Below are positions 16,057 through 24,610 of a DNA stretch of 64,000 nt, one piece after another. How positions within the stretch are numbered: the stretch's first letter is position 1; the number at the start of each line of letters is the position of its first letter. The position numbers and the translations under genes were made by a program. Below the pieces are notes generated by a model. That model worked only from the letters and a program-made list of their open reading frames with translations, was not told the origin of the DNA and made no database searches. Source of the stretch: Donghicola sp041224595 (lineage in GTDB: Bacteria > Pseudomonadota > Alphaproteobacteria > Rhodobacterales > Rhodobacteraceae); the NCBI RefSeq assembly GCF_041224595.1, contig NZ_JBGFGN010000119.1, positions 1-64,000 on the forward strand, in the 5' to 3' direction.

Positions 16057-16188
16057 CGGATTGCCTCACGGTTTCGTGTGGTCTGCTTCTAACGGGCGTG
16101 GGAACCAGGTGCAGGGGGGTGACGTTGCTTACACATCAGAACGTCGCACCCGTGTGGGTGGACACGGGATTGTTGAAAGGATTGCACA

Positions 16189-16395
16189 ATGCTTAAGAAA
16201 ACTTGGATCGTTGCTTCGGTTGCTCTGCTTGGTCTGGCCGCGTGTGGTGACACGCTTGGCGAGCAGGCTCTGCTGGGTGCAGGCGCAGGCGCAGCAGCAG
16301 GTGCTGTCACCGGTGGTGACATGGTCACTGGTGCCGTCGTCGGTGGCGCAGGCAACGTCGCGTACTGCCGCACTTACCCCTCGCGCTGTAACTAA
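16189..16395 (+). CDS. Glycine-rich small lipoprotein
   Basis: Lipoprotein of 68 residues. Signal peptide MLKKTWIVASVALLGLAAC ends in a lipobox (LAAC, Cys at residue 19). The mature part is a glycine-zipper-like segment (LLGAGAGAAAGAVTGGDMVT and following), then VAYCRTYPSRC with two cysteines near the end. Glycine-zipper segments of this sort occur in small envelope proteins that pack into membranes; function unknown. The start has GAAAGGATTGCACA upstream. It is flanked by terminators on both sides (16019-16056 and 16438-16475), so it is a separate transcription unit placed between pccB and pccA. Confidence 0.82.
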   Translation: MLKKTWIVASVALLGLAACGDTLGEQALLGAGAGAAAGAVTGGDMVTGAVVGGAGNVAYCRTYPSRCN

Positions 16396-16437
16396 GCAGC
16401 CGCGCGGCAACGCGCTTATCCATTCTTATGGCTTTTT

Positions 16438-16475
16438 GGCCACCGGACCTCGTCTGTCCGGTGGCCTTTTCTTTT
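16438..16475 (+). terminator. Strong terminator before pccA
   Basis: GGCCACCGGAC and GTCCGGTGGCC form a perfect 11-bp stem with a 7-base loop, followed by TTTTCTTTT. Because it precedes pccA by about 60 bases, pccA probably has its own promoter or depends on read-through. Confidence 0.9.
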
Positions 16476-16536
16476 GCCCAACGGCCGGGATGACCGGCCG
16501 AGGCACACTCTGATAAGACGAAAGGGACGGAGACAA

Positions 16537-18537
16537 ATGATCGACAAGATCCTCATTGCCAACCGTGGCGAGATCGCATGCCGCGTGATCAAGACGGCGC
16601 AGAAGATGGGCATCAAAACGGTGGCCATCTATTCGGACGCAGACAAGAACGCTCTGCATGTGAGCATGGCAGATGAGGCGGTCCACATCGGTCCTCCGCC
16701 CGCGAACCAGTCGTACATCGTTATCGACAAGGTGATGGATGCGATCCGTCAGACTGGCGCCAATGGTGTGCATCCCGGTTATGGCTTCCTGTCGGAAAAC
16801 TCCAAATTCGCCGAGGCTCTGGAAGCCGAAGGCGTCGCGTTCGTTGGCCCGCCCAAAGGTGCGATCGAGTCGATGGGCGACAAGATCACCTCGAAGAAAA
16901 TCGCTCAGGAAGCGGGCGTTTCAACCGTTCCCGGCTATATGGGGCTGATTGAGGACGCCGAAGAAGCTGTGAAAATCAGCAACGACATCGGTTACCCCGT
17001 CATGATCAAAGCTTCCGCTGGCGGCGGCGGTAAGGGGATGCGGATCGCTTGGAACGATGAAGAGGCCCGCGAAGGCTTCCAGTCCTCCAAGAACGAGGCG
17101 GCCAACAGCTTTGGCGACGACCGTATTTTCATCGAGAAATTCGTCACTCAGCCGCGCCACATCGAAATTCAGGTGCTCGCCGACAAGCACGGCAACTGCA
17201 TCTACCTTGGTGAACGCGAGTGTTCGATTCAACGCCGTAACCAGAAGGTCATCGAAGAAGCGCCGTCGCCTTTCCTGGACGAAACCACCCGCAAAGCGAT
17301 GGGTGAGCAGGCTTGCGCATTGGCCAAAGCCGTGGGCTACGCCAGCGCAGGTACCGTAGAATTCATCGTTGATGGCGACAAGAATTTCTACTTCCTCGAA
17401 ATGAACACTCGTCTGCAGGTGGAACATCCTGTGACCGAGCTGATCACCGGTGTCGACCTTGTGGAGCAAATGATCCGCGTGGCGAACGGCGAAGAGCTGT
17501 CGCTGAAGCAGGAAGACATCGCCCTGAACGGTTGGGCGATGGAGAGCCGCCTCTACGCAGAAGATCCCTATCGGAACTTCCTGCCGTCGATTGGCCGTCT
17601 GACCCGCTACCGTCCCCCCGCCGAGATCGCCGAAGACACACGCGCTGTCCGAAACGACACCGGCGTCTATGAGGGCGGCGAGATCAGCATGTACTACGAC
17701 CCCATGATTGCAAAGCTGTGCACATGGGCGCCGACTCGTCTGGAAGCCATCGAAGAGATGCGCGTCGCGCTGGACAGCTTCGAGGTAGAAGGCATCGGTC
17801 ACAACCTGCCGTTCCTAGCGGCTGTGATGGACCACGAGAAATTTGTCAGCGGCGATATCACCACCGCGTTCATCGCCGAAGAATACCCCGAGGGTTTCGC
17901 TGGCGTCGATCTGCCCGAAGCGGATTTGCAGCGCATCGCAGCGGCCTGTGCTGCCATGAACCGCGTTGCCGAAATCCGTCGCACTCGAATTTCGGGTACC
18001 ATGGACAACCACGAGCGCAAGGTCGGTGACGACTGGGTCGTGCGTCTGGGTGGCGCAGAGTTCGCTGTGACCGTTGCTGCGGACCCCAAGGGCTCGGACG
18101 TGACCTTTGCCGACGACACCACCCTGCGTGTCGAAAGCGATTGGACCCCAGGTGATCAGCTGGCGAAACTGTCGGTCGGTGGCAGCCCGCTGGTGCTGAA
18201 AACGGGCAAGATCACCAACGGCTTCCGCATCCGCAGCCGCGGCGCGGACCTGAAGGTACATGTCTACAGCCCCCGACAGGCGGAACTGGCAACCTTGATG
18301 CCCGAGAAGCTGCCGCCCGATACCTCGAAGATGTTGCTCTGCCCGATGCCCGGCGTTCTGGTGAAGATGAACGTCGAAGTTGGCGACGAGGTCCAAGAGG
18401 GGCAGGCGCTCTGCACCATCGAGGCAATGAAGATGGAGAACATCTTGCGGGCCGAGAAGAAGTCGGTCGTCACCAAGATCAACGCGGGCGCGGGCGACAG
18501 CCTTGCCGTCGACGAAGTGATCATGGAGTTCGAATAA
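16537..18537 (+). CDS. pccA: Propionyl-CoA carboxylase, alpha (biotin carboxylase) subunit
   Basis: Biotin-carrying subunit of propionyl-CoA carboxylase, 666 residues. Domains in order: biotin carboxylase (about 1-450, with the ATP-grasp glycine loop KASAGGGGKGMR, the ECSIQRRNQKV motif and EMNTRLQVEHPVTE), a linker domain, and the C-terminal biotinyl domain with AMKMEN (biotin on about Lys632). It uses ATP and bicarbonate to carboxylate biotin, then works with PccB. A longer frame starts at 16474, but MIDKILIANRGEIA at 16537 is the conserved N-terminus. The gene is 2.2 kb from pccB, separated by small genes and two terminators. Confidence 0.96.
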   Translation: MIDKILIANRGEIACRVIKTAQKMGIKTVAIYSDADKNALHVSMADEAVHIGPPPANQSYIVIDKVMDAIRQTGANGVHPGYGFLSENSKFAEALEAEGVAFVGPPKGAIESMGDKITSKKIAQEAGVSTVPGYMGLIEDAEEAVKISNDIGYPVMIKASAGGGGKGMRIAWNDEEAREGFQSSKNEAANSFGDDRIFIEKFVTQPRHIEIQVLADKHGNCIYLGERECSIQRRNQKVIEEAPSPFLDETTRKAMGEQACALAKAVGYASAGTVEFIVDGDKNFYFLEMNTRLQVEHPVTELITGVDLVEQMIRVANGEELSLKQEDIALNGWAMESRLYAEDPYRNFLPSIGRLTRYRPPAEIAEDTRAVRNDTGVYEGGEISMYYDPMIAKLCTWAPTRLEAIEEMRVALDSFEVEGIGHNLPFLAAVMDHEKFVSGDITTAFIAEEYPEGFAGVDLPEADLQRIAAACAAMNRVAEIRRTRISGTMDNHERKVGDDWVVRLGGAEFAVTVAADPKGSDVTFADDTTLRVESDWTPGDQLAKLSVGGSPLVLKTGKITNGFRIRSRGADLKVHVYSPRQAELATLMPEKLPPDTSKMLLCPMPGVLVKMNVEVGDEVQEGQALCTIEAMKMENILRAEKKSVVTKINAGAGDSLAVDEVIMEFE

Positions 18538-18581
18538 GCCATGGCGTTGGCCGCTGGCATATCGCGCAACTCGCGGGGTAA

Positions 18582-19019
18582 TCAGCGGCTGTCGCGCATT
18601 TCTCGCTGGCGCATCGGCATTTTGTCGATCGTCCGCGAGATTTCCCGCACGGTCCACGGGGACGGTTTACGCAGCTTGATGCCGCCGTCCATGCCGATCA
18701 GCACAAAGCCAAAGCCTCGCGGATGCAGCGCTTGGCGCAGGGCGGATCGGGCGTCGGGGTCGGTGTCGACCAGAACGATGACGTCCCGCTCGACCAGACC
18801 GTCGAGTTCTTCTTCGATCAGCTCCATCTGCTGCACAAAGGCAGGGTCAAACGGGCTGTCGGCGAACACGATCAGCGGGCGGTGCGTCCACTTGAACGCG
18901 GCCAGATCGGCGGTCCGACCGTCAAGGATCACGGCCTCTGTCATATCGGTCTCCTGCGCCCACGCGTGCGGGGCGGTCATTGACAATAACATTGCGAATA
19001 AAGCGGCAAGTCGGGTCAT
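18582..19019 (-). CDS. DUF4174-like exported protein
   Basis: Exported protein of 145 residues, on the strand opposite to its pcc/mcm neighbours. The signal peptide is MTRLAALFAMLLSMTAPHAWA, with cleavage likely after AWA. The mature part (FKWTHRPLIVFADS, VIVLVDTDP, FGFVLIGMDGGIKLRKPSPW) has the thioredoxin-like layout of DUF4174, without a CxxC redox pair. A frame runs upstream to 19478 inside mcm, but the ATG at 19019 has a strong AGGAGG site. The function of the family is unknown. Confidence 0.82.
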   Translation of the reverse strand: MTRLAALFAMLLSMTAPHAWAQETDMTEAVILDGRTADLAAFKWTHRPLIVFADSPFDPAFVQQMELIEEELDGLVERDVIVLVDTDPDARSALRQALHPRGFGFVLIGMDGGIKLRKPSPWTVREISRTIDKMPMRQREMRDSR

Positions 19020-19127
19020 GGCACCTCCTGTCGCTGTAGAGATAGGGGCGATGTCCCCGATTACGAAGCTTTTTTCCGCGGGATGATCCGATTGTGACTG
19101 GCCCGCGTCGATTGGAGGAACGGACAG

Positions 19128-21257
19128 ATGACCCAAGATAAAGACGCCTGGCGCGCACTGGCCGAAAAGGAACTGCGCGGACGCCCCCTTGATGACCTGA
19201 ACTGGCAAACGCTGGAAGGGATTGAGGTCAAGCCGCTGTACACCGAAGAGGACACGGCCGATCTGCCTCACATGGGCGGCACCCCCGGTTTCGCGCCCTT
19301 CACCCGTGGTGTGAAAGCGACCATGTATGCAGGCCGTCCTTGGACGATCCGCCAGTATGCGGGTTTCTCGACGGCCGAAGAATCGAACGCGTTCTATCGC
19401 AAGAACCTTGCGGCTGGTCAGCAGGGTGTGTCGGTGGCTTTCGACCTTGCGACCCACCGCGGCTACGACTCGGATCACCCCCGTGTGGTGGGTGACGTTG
19501 GCAAGGCCGGTGTGGCCATCGACAGTGTCGAGGACATGAAAATCCTGTTCGACGGCATCCCGCTGGACAAGGTGTCGGTGTCGATGACTATGAACGGCGC
19601 GGTGATCCCGATCCTAGCGAACTTCATCGTCGCGGGCGAAGAGCAGGGCCACGATAAGTCGGTTCTGGCGGGAACTATTCAGAACGACATTCTGAAGGAA
19701 TTCATGGTCCGCAACACCTACATCTATCCGCCTGAACCTTCGATGCAGATCATCGCGGACATCATCGAGTACACCTCGAACGAGATGCCCAAGTTCAACA
19801 GCATCTCGATCTCCGGCTACCACATGCAGGAAGCGGGCGCGAACCTTGTCCAAGAGCTGGCCTACACGCTGGCCGATGGCCGCGAATACGTGCGCGCTGC
19901 GATTGAGCGTGGCATGGACGTGGACAAGTTCGCGGGCCGTCTGTCGTTCTTCTTTGCGATTGGCATGAACTTCTTCATGGAAGCTGCCAAGCTGCGCGCG
20001 GCGCGTCTGCTTTGGTCGCGTATCATGGATGAATTCGAGCCAAAGAACCCCCGTTCGAAAATGCTGCGCACCCACTGCCAGACCTCTGGCGTGTCGCTGC
20101 AGGAACAGGATCCCTATAACAACGTGATCCGTACCGCCTACGAGGCGATGTCGGCGGTTCTGGGGGGTACCCAGTCGCTGCACACCAACGCGCTGGACGA
20201 AGCTATTGCGCTGCCCACTGAATTCAGCGCCCGCATCGCGCGGAACACCCAGTTGATCCTGCAGGAAGAGACTGGTGTCACCAACGTCGTCGATCCGCTG
20301 GCGGGTAGCTACTATGTTGAAAGCCTGACCAATGAACTGGCCGAGAAGGCTTGGGCGCTGATCGAGGAAGTCGAAGAGATGGGCGGTATGACCAAGGCGG
20401 TTGCGTCGGGCATGCCCAAGCTGCGCATCGAAGAGACCGCAGCCCGCCGTCAGGCGGACATCGATCGCGGCGACGAGGTGATCGTCGGCGTGAACAAGTA
20501 CCGCAAAGACAAAGAAGACCCGATCGACATTCTGGAGATCGACAACACTAAGGTGCGCGAAGCTCAGGTCGCGCGTCTGGAGCGCATCCGCGCATCGCGT
20601 GACGAGGCAGCTTGCCAAGCCGCGCTGGAAGAACTGACCCGCCGCGCCAAAGAGGGCGGCAACCTGCTCGAGGCGGCTGTGGAAGCAGCCCGTGCTCGTG
20701 CCTCTGTCGGAGAGATCAGCATGGCAATGGAGAAAGAGTTTGGCCGCCACCGTGCCGAAGTGAAGACCTTGGCTGGCGTTTATGGCGCGGCCTACGAGGG
20801 TGACGAAGGGTTCGCAGCGATCCAGAAATCGGTCGAGGATTTCGCCGAGAAGGAAGGCCGCCGCCCCCGTATGCTGGTGGTGAAGATGGGGCAGGACGGT
20901 CACGACCGTGGTGCCAAGGTCATCGCCACTGCCTTTGCCGATATTGGGTTCGACGTGGACGTAGGTCCGCTGTTCCAGACCCCGGAAGAGGCCGCTCAGG
21001 ACGCGATCGACAACGATGTGCACGTGATCGGGATTTCCTCGCAAGCGGCGGGTCACAAGACACTCGCCCCCGCGCTGATCAAGGTGCTCGAAGAGCAGGG
21101 CGCCGGTGACATCATCGTCATCTGCGGCGGTGTGATCCCCCAGCAGGACTATGACTTCCTAAAGGCGGCAGGTGTGAAGGCCATTTTCGGTCCCGGCACG
21201 AATATTCCGACAGCAGCTCAGGATATTCTGCGCCTAATTGAAGAGGCGCGCGCCTGA
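19128..21257 (+). CDS. mcm: Methylmalonyl-CoA mutase, single large subunit
   Basis: Adenosylcobalamin-dependent enzyme that turns (R)-methylmalonyl-CoA into succinyl-CoA, completing propionyl-CoA assimilation. It has 709 residues, the size of one-subunit bacterial mutases. The N-terminal TIM barrel includes FTRGVKATMYAGRPWTIRQY and TIQNDILKEFMVRNTYIYPP. The C-terminal B12-binding domain starts near residue 580 and has the axial-histidine motif DGHDRG at about residue 590, followed by FDVDVGPLFQTPEE and SSQAAGHKTL. The ATG at 19128 follows TTGGAGGAACGGACAG. No epimerase gene is visible in the window, although one would be needed. Confidence 0.97.
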   Translation: MTQDKDAWRALAEKELRGRPLDDLNWQTLEGIEVKPLYTEEDTADLPHMGGTPGFAPFTRGVKATMYAGRPWTIRQYAGFSTAEESNAFYRKNLAAGQQGVSVAFDLATHRGYDSDHPRVVGDVGKAGVAIDSVEDMKILFDGIPLDKVSVSMTMNGAVIPILANFIVAGEEQGHDKSVLAGTIQNDILKEFMVRNTYIYPPEPSMQIIADIIEYTSNEMPKFNSISISGYHMQEAGANLVQELAYTLADGREYVRAAIERGMDVDKFAGRLSFFFAIGMNFFMEAAKLRAARLLWSRIMDEFEPKNPRSKMLRTHCQTSGVSLQEQDPYNNVIRTAYEAMSAVLGGTQSLHTNALDEAIALPTEFSARIARNTQLILQEETGVTNVVDPLAGSYYVESLTNELAEKAWALIEEVEEMGGMTKAVASGMPKLRIEETAARRQADIDRGDEVIVGVNKYRKDKEDPIDILEIDNTKVREAQVARLERIRASRDEAACQAALEELTRRAKEGGNLLEAAVEAARARASVGEISMAMEKEFGRHRAEVKTLAGVYGAAYEGDEGFAAIQKSVEDFAEKEGRRPRMLVVKMGQDGHDRGAKVIATAFADIGFDVDVGPLFQTPEEAAQDAIDNDVHVIGISSQAAGHKTLAPALIKVLEEQGAGDIIVICGGVIPQQDYDFLKAAGVKAIFGPGTNIPTAAQDILRLIEEARA

Positions 21258-21271
21258 GGCTAGCGTTGCTG

Positions 21272-21312
21272 AGAGGGGGCTGTCTGCCCCCTCTTGGCGC
21301 ATCCTGCGCCAA
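21272..21312 (+). terminator. Tandem hairpins after mcm
   Basis: AGAGGGGGC/GCCCCCTCT (9-bp stem, 21272-21294) is followed immediately by TTGGCGC/GCGCCAA (7-bp stem, 21294-21312). There is no strong T tract, so it could be a terminator or an RNA-stabilising end. The dispersed motif follows 12 bases later. Confidence 0.55.
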
Positions 21313-21323
21313 TTCACCCCCGA

Positions 21324-21344
21324 GGGTATTTTGCCCAAGAAAGA
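21324..21344 (+). repeat. Dispersed GAGTATTT...AAG intergenic motif, copy 2
   Basis: Reads GAGGGTATTTTGCCCAAGAA after the mcm hairpins. It matches the other copies with two inserted G residues. Confidence 0.5.
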
Positions 21345-21358
21345 GACCGGTTGGCGGT

Positions 21359-21844
21359 ATGCAATTTTCGGTGCGGCAGGCATGCGCGGCTGATGCAGCG
21401 TCCATTGCCGAATTGTGGAACGGATTTATCCGCGACACGGCAGTGACATTTACCACATTGGAAAAGACAGAAGACGGCATCGCGGCTGATATTGCGGCGC
21501 GAGGGCCTTGTTTTGTCGTGGCCGAGGCGGACGGAGCGCTCTTGGGTTTTGCGACCTGTTTCGCCTTTCGCGGCGGGCCCGGTTACGCGCACACCAAAGA
21601 GCACTCTGTAATGTTGGCAGAGCCTGCGCGCGGACAGGGTGTGGGGCGCGCGTTGATGGACACCTTGATGGCGGTGGCCAAGAGCGAAGGGTGCCATTCG
21701 ATGTTTGCGGGTGTGAGCGGTGAAAACAACGAAGGCGTGGCGTTTCACAAAGCGATTGGATTTACCGAGGTCGCGCGGTTGCCGCAGGTGGGGCGCAAAT
21801 TTGATCGGTGGATGGACCTTGTGCTGATGCAGAAATTCCTGTGA
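21359..21844 (+). CDS. GNAT acetyltransferase, phosphinothricin-acetyltransferase-like
   Basis: Cytoplasmic GNAT-fold N-acetyltransferase of 161 residues, closest in layout to the phosphinothricin/L-amino-acid acetyltransferase group (SVRQACAADAASIAELWN, TFTTLEKTEDGIAADI). The acetyl-CoA loop is ARGQGVGRALMD (motif A), and FHKAIGFTEVARLPQVGRKF is the C-terminal family motif. The substrate is unknown; many relatives act on methionine sulfoximine or amino acids. A frame opens at 21266, but it would include the repeat motif; the ATG at 21359 fits the family start. It is probably separate from mcm. Confidence 0.85.
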   Translation: MQFSVRQACAADAASIAELWNGFIRDTAVTFTTLEKTEDGIAADIAARGPCFVVAEADGALLGFATCFAFRGGPGYAHTKEHSVMLAEPARGQGVGRALMDTLMAVAKSEGCHSMFAGVSGENNEGVAFHKAIGFTEVARLPQVGRKFDRWMDLVLMQKFL

Positions 21845-21887
21845 ATGCGGCCTGACAAGTTCTGCGTTCAAAGGTAGTCTGCCCGCC

Positions 21888-22571
21888 ATGTCGATCTGGA
21901 CCCGCATCTCCGAAGCACTGGCCTCCCTTGCCAAGGGGGAGGGGCTTTCTGCTGTTTTCGAACATTTGCGCACGCCGCCTGAGCGGACGGTGGGTTTTAC
22001 GATCGCGGTGATCGCTCTGTCGGCCAAGATGGCGAAGGCAGACGGTCTGGTGACGCGCGATGAAGTGACGGCCTTTCGCGAGGTGTTCCACATCGATCCG
22101 TCTGAAGAGGCCAACGCGGCGCGGCTATTCAATCTGGCACGCCAAGATGTCGCCGGGTTCGAGGAATATGCACAACGCATTCGGGCGATGTTCGATTCCG
22201 AATCCAGCGCTCTTTGCGATTTGATGGAGGGGCTGTTCCACATTGCGATGGCGGACGGCACCTACCACCCTGCCGAGGATGCTTTCCTGCGCCGTGTCGC
22301 AGAAATTCTGGGGCTGGATGAGCGCCGGTTCACGTCGCTCAAGTCACGATTTGTGCCGGGGGCAGAGGCGGACCCCTATGACGTATTGGATGTTCCGCAT
22401 GATGCGCAAAATGCAGAGGTGCGGGCCGCGTGGCGCGCAGCTGTCCGAGAGGCGCACCCCGATCAAATGATGGCGCGCGGCGTTCCGCCAGAGGCGATCA
22501 AGCTGGCCGAGGGCCGTATGCAGGCGATCAACCGCGCATGGGAAACGATCCGCGCAGAACGCGGACTCTGA
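21888..22571 (+). CDS. DjlA-like TerB plus J-domain protein
   Basis: Cytoplasmic co-chaperone-type protein of 227 residues. The N-terminal two thirds form a TerB/DjlA-like helical domain with repeated acidic motifs (AKADGLVTRDE and AMADGTYHPAED). The C-terminal 60 residues are a J domain with the essential HPD tripeptide (VREAHPDQMMA), which should stimulate a DnaK-type ATPase. Unlike E. coli DjlA there is no N-terminal membrane segment, a form common in alphaproteobacteria. The ATG at 21888 comes 44 bases after the acetyltransferase gene, so they may be co-transcribed. Confidence 0.88.
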   Translation: MSIWTRISEALASLAKGEGLSAVFEHLRTPPERTVGFTIAVIALSAKMAKADGLVTRDEVTAFREVFHIDPSEEANAARLFNLARQDVAGFEEYAQRIRAMFDSESSALCDLMEGLFHIAMADGTYHPAEDAFLRRVAEILGLDERRFTSLKSRFVPGAEADPYDVLDVPHDAQNAEVRAAWRAAVREAHPDQMMARGVPPEAIKLAEGRMQAINRAWETIRAERGL

Positions 22572-22612
22572 CGCACTAGGAATGATGTTGGGCGGTGCCT
22601 ATATTTTAGGGC

Positions 22613-23005
22613 ATGAAACAGACATTGATTGTTGCGACCCTGATGCTTTTGCCGTTTTCGGCACTGGCGCAAGACCAGAGTGTAGCTGACCCTGCCGAAC
22701 CCGAAAGCGGGTTCGAACGGATGCAGCGCGGCTTTGGGATGATCTTTGACGGCCTTCGCGAAGAGGTTGATCCGACCGTGGAAAGCCTAAAGGACAAAGC
22801 GCGCGAAATGGCGCCGGAGATGCGCGATTGGGTCATGGCGATGGGGCCTGCTCTACGTGATCTGGCGGATAAGATCGGGGATTTGAACGACTACCACGCA
22901 CCGGAAAAGCTGCCGAACGGTGACATTATCCTGCGCCGAAAAGAGCCGATGCCTGACGCGCCAGATGCCCCACAGGCTGCGCCAATGGGGCCGACCGACA
23001 TTTAA
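22613..23005 (+). CDS. Exported hypothetical protein
   Basis: Protein of 130 residues with a clear signal peptide (MKQTLIVATLMLLPFSALAQ, cleavage after ALA), so predicted periplasmic. The mature part is helical and amphipathic (FERMQRGFGMIFDGLREEV, LRDLADKIGDLNDY) and ends in a proline- and aspartate-rich tail. Similar Rhodobacteraceae proteins are often labelled as ATPases in databases, but I see no nucleotide-binding motif here. It converges with ppx and the two stop codons overlap in the tetranucleotide TTAA. Confidence 0.75.
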   Translation: MKQTLIVATLMLLPFSALAQDQSVADPAEPESGFERMQRGFGMIFDGLREEVDPTVESLKDKAREMAPEMRDWVMAMGPALRDLADKIGDLNDYHAPEKLPNGDIILRRKEPMPDAPDAPQAAPMGPTDI

Positions 23006-24546
23006 TCTTGGATGACGACTTCGTGTGTGGCGTCTAGTGACTTCGCTAGCGAATCCAGACGCGCGGCCGCCACTTCGGAGTAAAGATCAACGGCGTCTTT
23101 GTGCAGGATAATCTTGAGCTCTTTTGCCTGAGGATCCCATTTGAATTTCCCAGGTGCACGGTCCTTGTGCATCCAGAGCATCGCGCCGAACCGCATGGCT
23201 TTGCCCAGAACTTCCGCCTCTCGGGTGTCCTCTTCGCTCAGCAGGGGGGCGAGCACATCAAATTGGCTGGCGCTTGGCTTGTTCTTGTAGCGGTACAGCA
23301 GCGAAAGGCCGATATAGATACGTTCACTGTGGGACAGACCGCCAAGGTTCGCGCGTGTCGAATTGTCGAAACAGATTTCGGCGCGATAATCAGGGTGCGC
23401 GCGCCACGTGACGTCGTGCAGCAAGCAAGCTGCCTTGATGATCCGCGCTTTTTCCGGCGTCATTTGCGGAAACAGCGGTGAGATGAAGCTGAACAGAACC
23501 TTCCCGAAGCCGGGCATCCGAGCATCTTTGATTTCCGAAAACCGGCAGGCCTCGATCAAAGGATCACGGTCGCGCAGGTCCTGCGGCATTTGTTCGTACA
23601 GCAGCCCTTCGCGGATGCCGTAGCTAGAGATCGCAATGTCATGGGGATCGAGGCGTTTGACCACGGCTTCCAGAACTTCGGCGGCCAAAGGTACCAAAGC
23701 CATACGTGCGCTAGAAATACCACAGGCCTTGCGCAGACCCTCTAGGTCTTTGTGATCCTTGATGAAGTCCAGGGTCTCCATCAGTTCGGGGCAGGTCATC
23801 CGGTATTCGTGCAGCACGTGCAACGGGTAGTTCATCCGCTCCATGTTGATGCGCCCGATGGCGCGCCAGCTCCCGCCGACGAGGAACAGTCGGTCGTGCT
23901 GGGGCCCGAGCTCTTCGAGCAGTTGATCCAGAGTCTCTTCGATATGGGCGCGGCGTGCTTTGACGCCGCCCTCAATGTCCTGCAACTTCAGCGGAGCAAG
24001 GGGCGAGGTCACGCATTTCCCGATCTTGCCCTTGCTGATTTCGGCCAACTCCATCGACGAGCCGCCAATGTCACACACCAGACCATAGGCACCGGGCCAT
24101 CCCAGCAGCACACCCTGTGCGGACAAGCGCGCTTCTTCGGTGCCGTCGACCACATGGATGGTCATGCCGGTTTCGGATTCGATCTGCTCTTTGAATTCGG
24201 GGCCGTCTATGGCCTCTCGCATGGCGGCGGTCGCGACCACATGCAATGGTGCGCAGCCAATGCTGCGGGCCAACGCTTGAAACCGGTGGAGAGTCGCGCG
24301 TGCTTTGACCTTGCCTTCGGGGTTCAGCATGCCGGTTTCCAGCAATCCTTTGCCCAAGCCGCACATGACCTTCTCGTTAAAGAAATAGGCAGGACTGCGG
24401 GCCGCACCGTCAAAAATCACCAAACGGACCGAGTTCGACCCGATGTCCACGACCCCGACCTTGGACATTGCACGGGCTTGGGGATCGATGATCAACGGCC
24501 GCGCGAAAACCGCGTGGTCGCCAAACATGGGTTGGCTGGTCGTCAT
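23002..24546 (-). CDS. ppx: Ppx/GppA-family exopolyphosphatase
   Basis: Enzyme of the Ppx/GppA family, 514 residues, predicted to remove terminal phosphate from polyphosphate and possibly pppGpp. The ASKHA-fold phosphate loops are VVDIGSNSVRLVIF and VCDIGGSSMELAEI, and GTEEARLSAQGVLLG matches the family. The C-terminal half has an HD-like region (LLHDVTWRAHPDY). There are about 26 residues before the first motif; an internal ATG at 24468 (MSKVGVVDIG) is an alternative start. It follows ppk1 on the same strand by about 65 bases, so synthesis and breakdown of polyphosphate are encoded together. Confidence 0.92.
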   Translation of the reverse strand: MTTSQPMFGDHAVFARPLIIDPQARAMSKVGVVDIGSNSVRLVIFDGAARSPAYFFNEKVMCGLGKGLLETGMLNPEGKVKARATLHRFQALARSIGCAPLHVVATAAMREAIDGPEFKEQIESETGMTIHVVDGTEEARLSAQGVLLGWPGAYGLVCDIGGSSMELAEISKGKIGKCVTSPLAPLKLQDIEGGVKARRAHIEETLDQLLEELGPQHDRLFLVGGSWRAIGRINMERMNYPLHVLHEYRMTCPELMETLDFIKDHKDLEGLRKACGISSARMALVPLAAEVLEAVVKRLDPHDIAISSYGIREGLLYEQMPQDLRDRDPLIEACRFSEIKDARMPGFGKVLFSFISPLFPQMTPEKARIIKAACLLHDVTWRAHPDYRAEICFDNSTRANLGGLSHSERIYIGLSLLYRYKNKPSASQFDVLAPLLSEEDTREAEVLGKAMRFGAMLWMHKDRAPGKFKWDPQAKELKIILHKDAVDLYSEVAAARLDSLAKSLDATHEVVIQD

Positions 24547-24610
24547 TAGTCGGAACCTAAATAGTTAACAGGTCTTATCCGAGGCACCTTGGGGAAAGCG
24601 CCCGCAGAGG

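Noticed and set aside
15845..16513. Rightward open frame of 222 codons overlapping the structured stretch and the 68-residue lipoprotein
   Set aside because: It runs through a terminator and an out-of-frame gene with clear signal peptide, and its product has no recognisable features.
16057..19127. Cobalamin riboswitch in front of the B12-dependent mutase
   Set aside because: I looked for a B12-box-like motif before mcm and pccA and saw none; cobalamin riboswitches usually control synthesis and uptake genes, not the mutase.
19614..21056. Leftward open frame opposite mcm (480 codons)
   Set aside because: Antisense of a conserved gene, without motifs or a plausible start.
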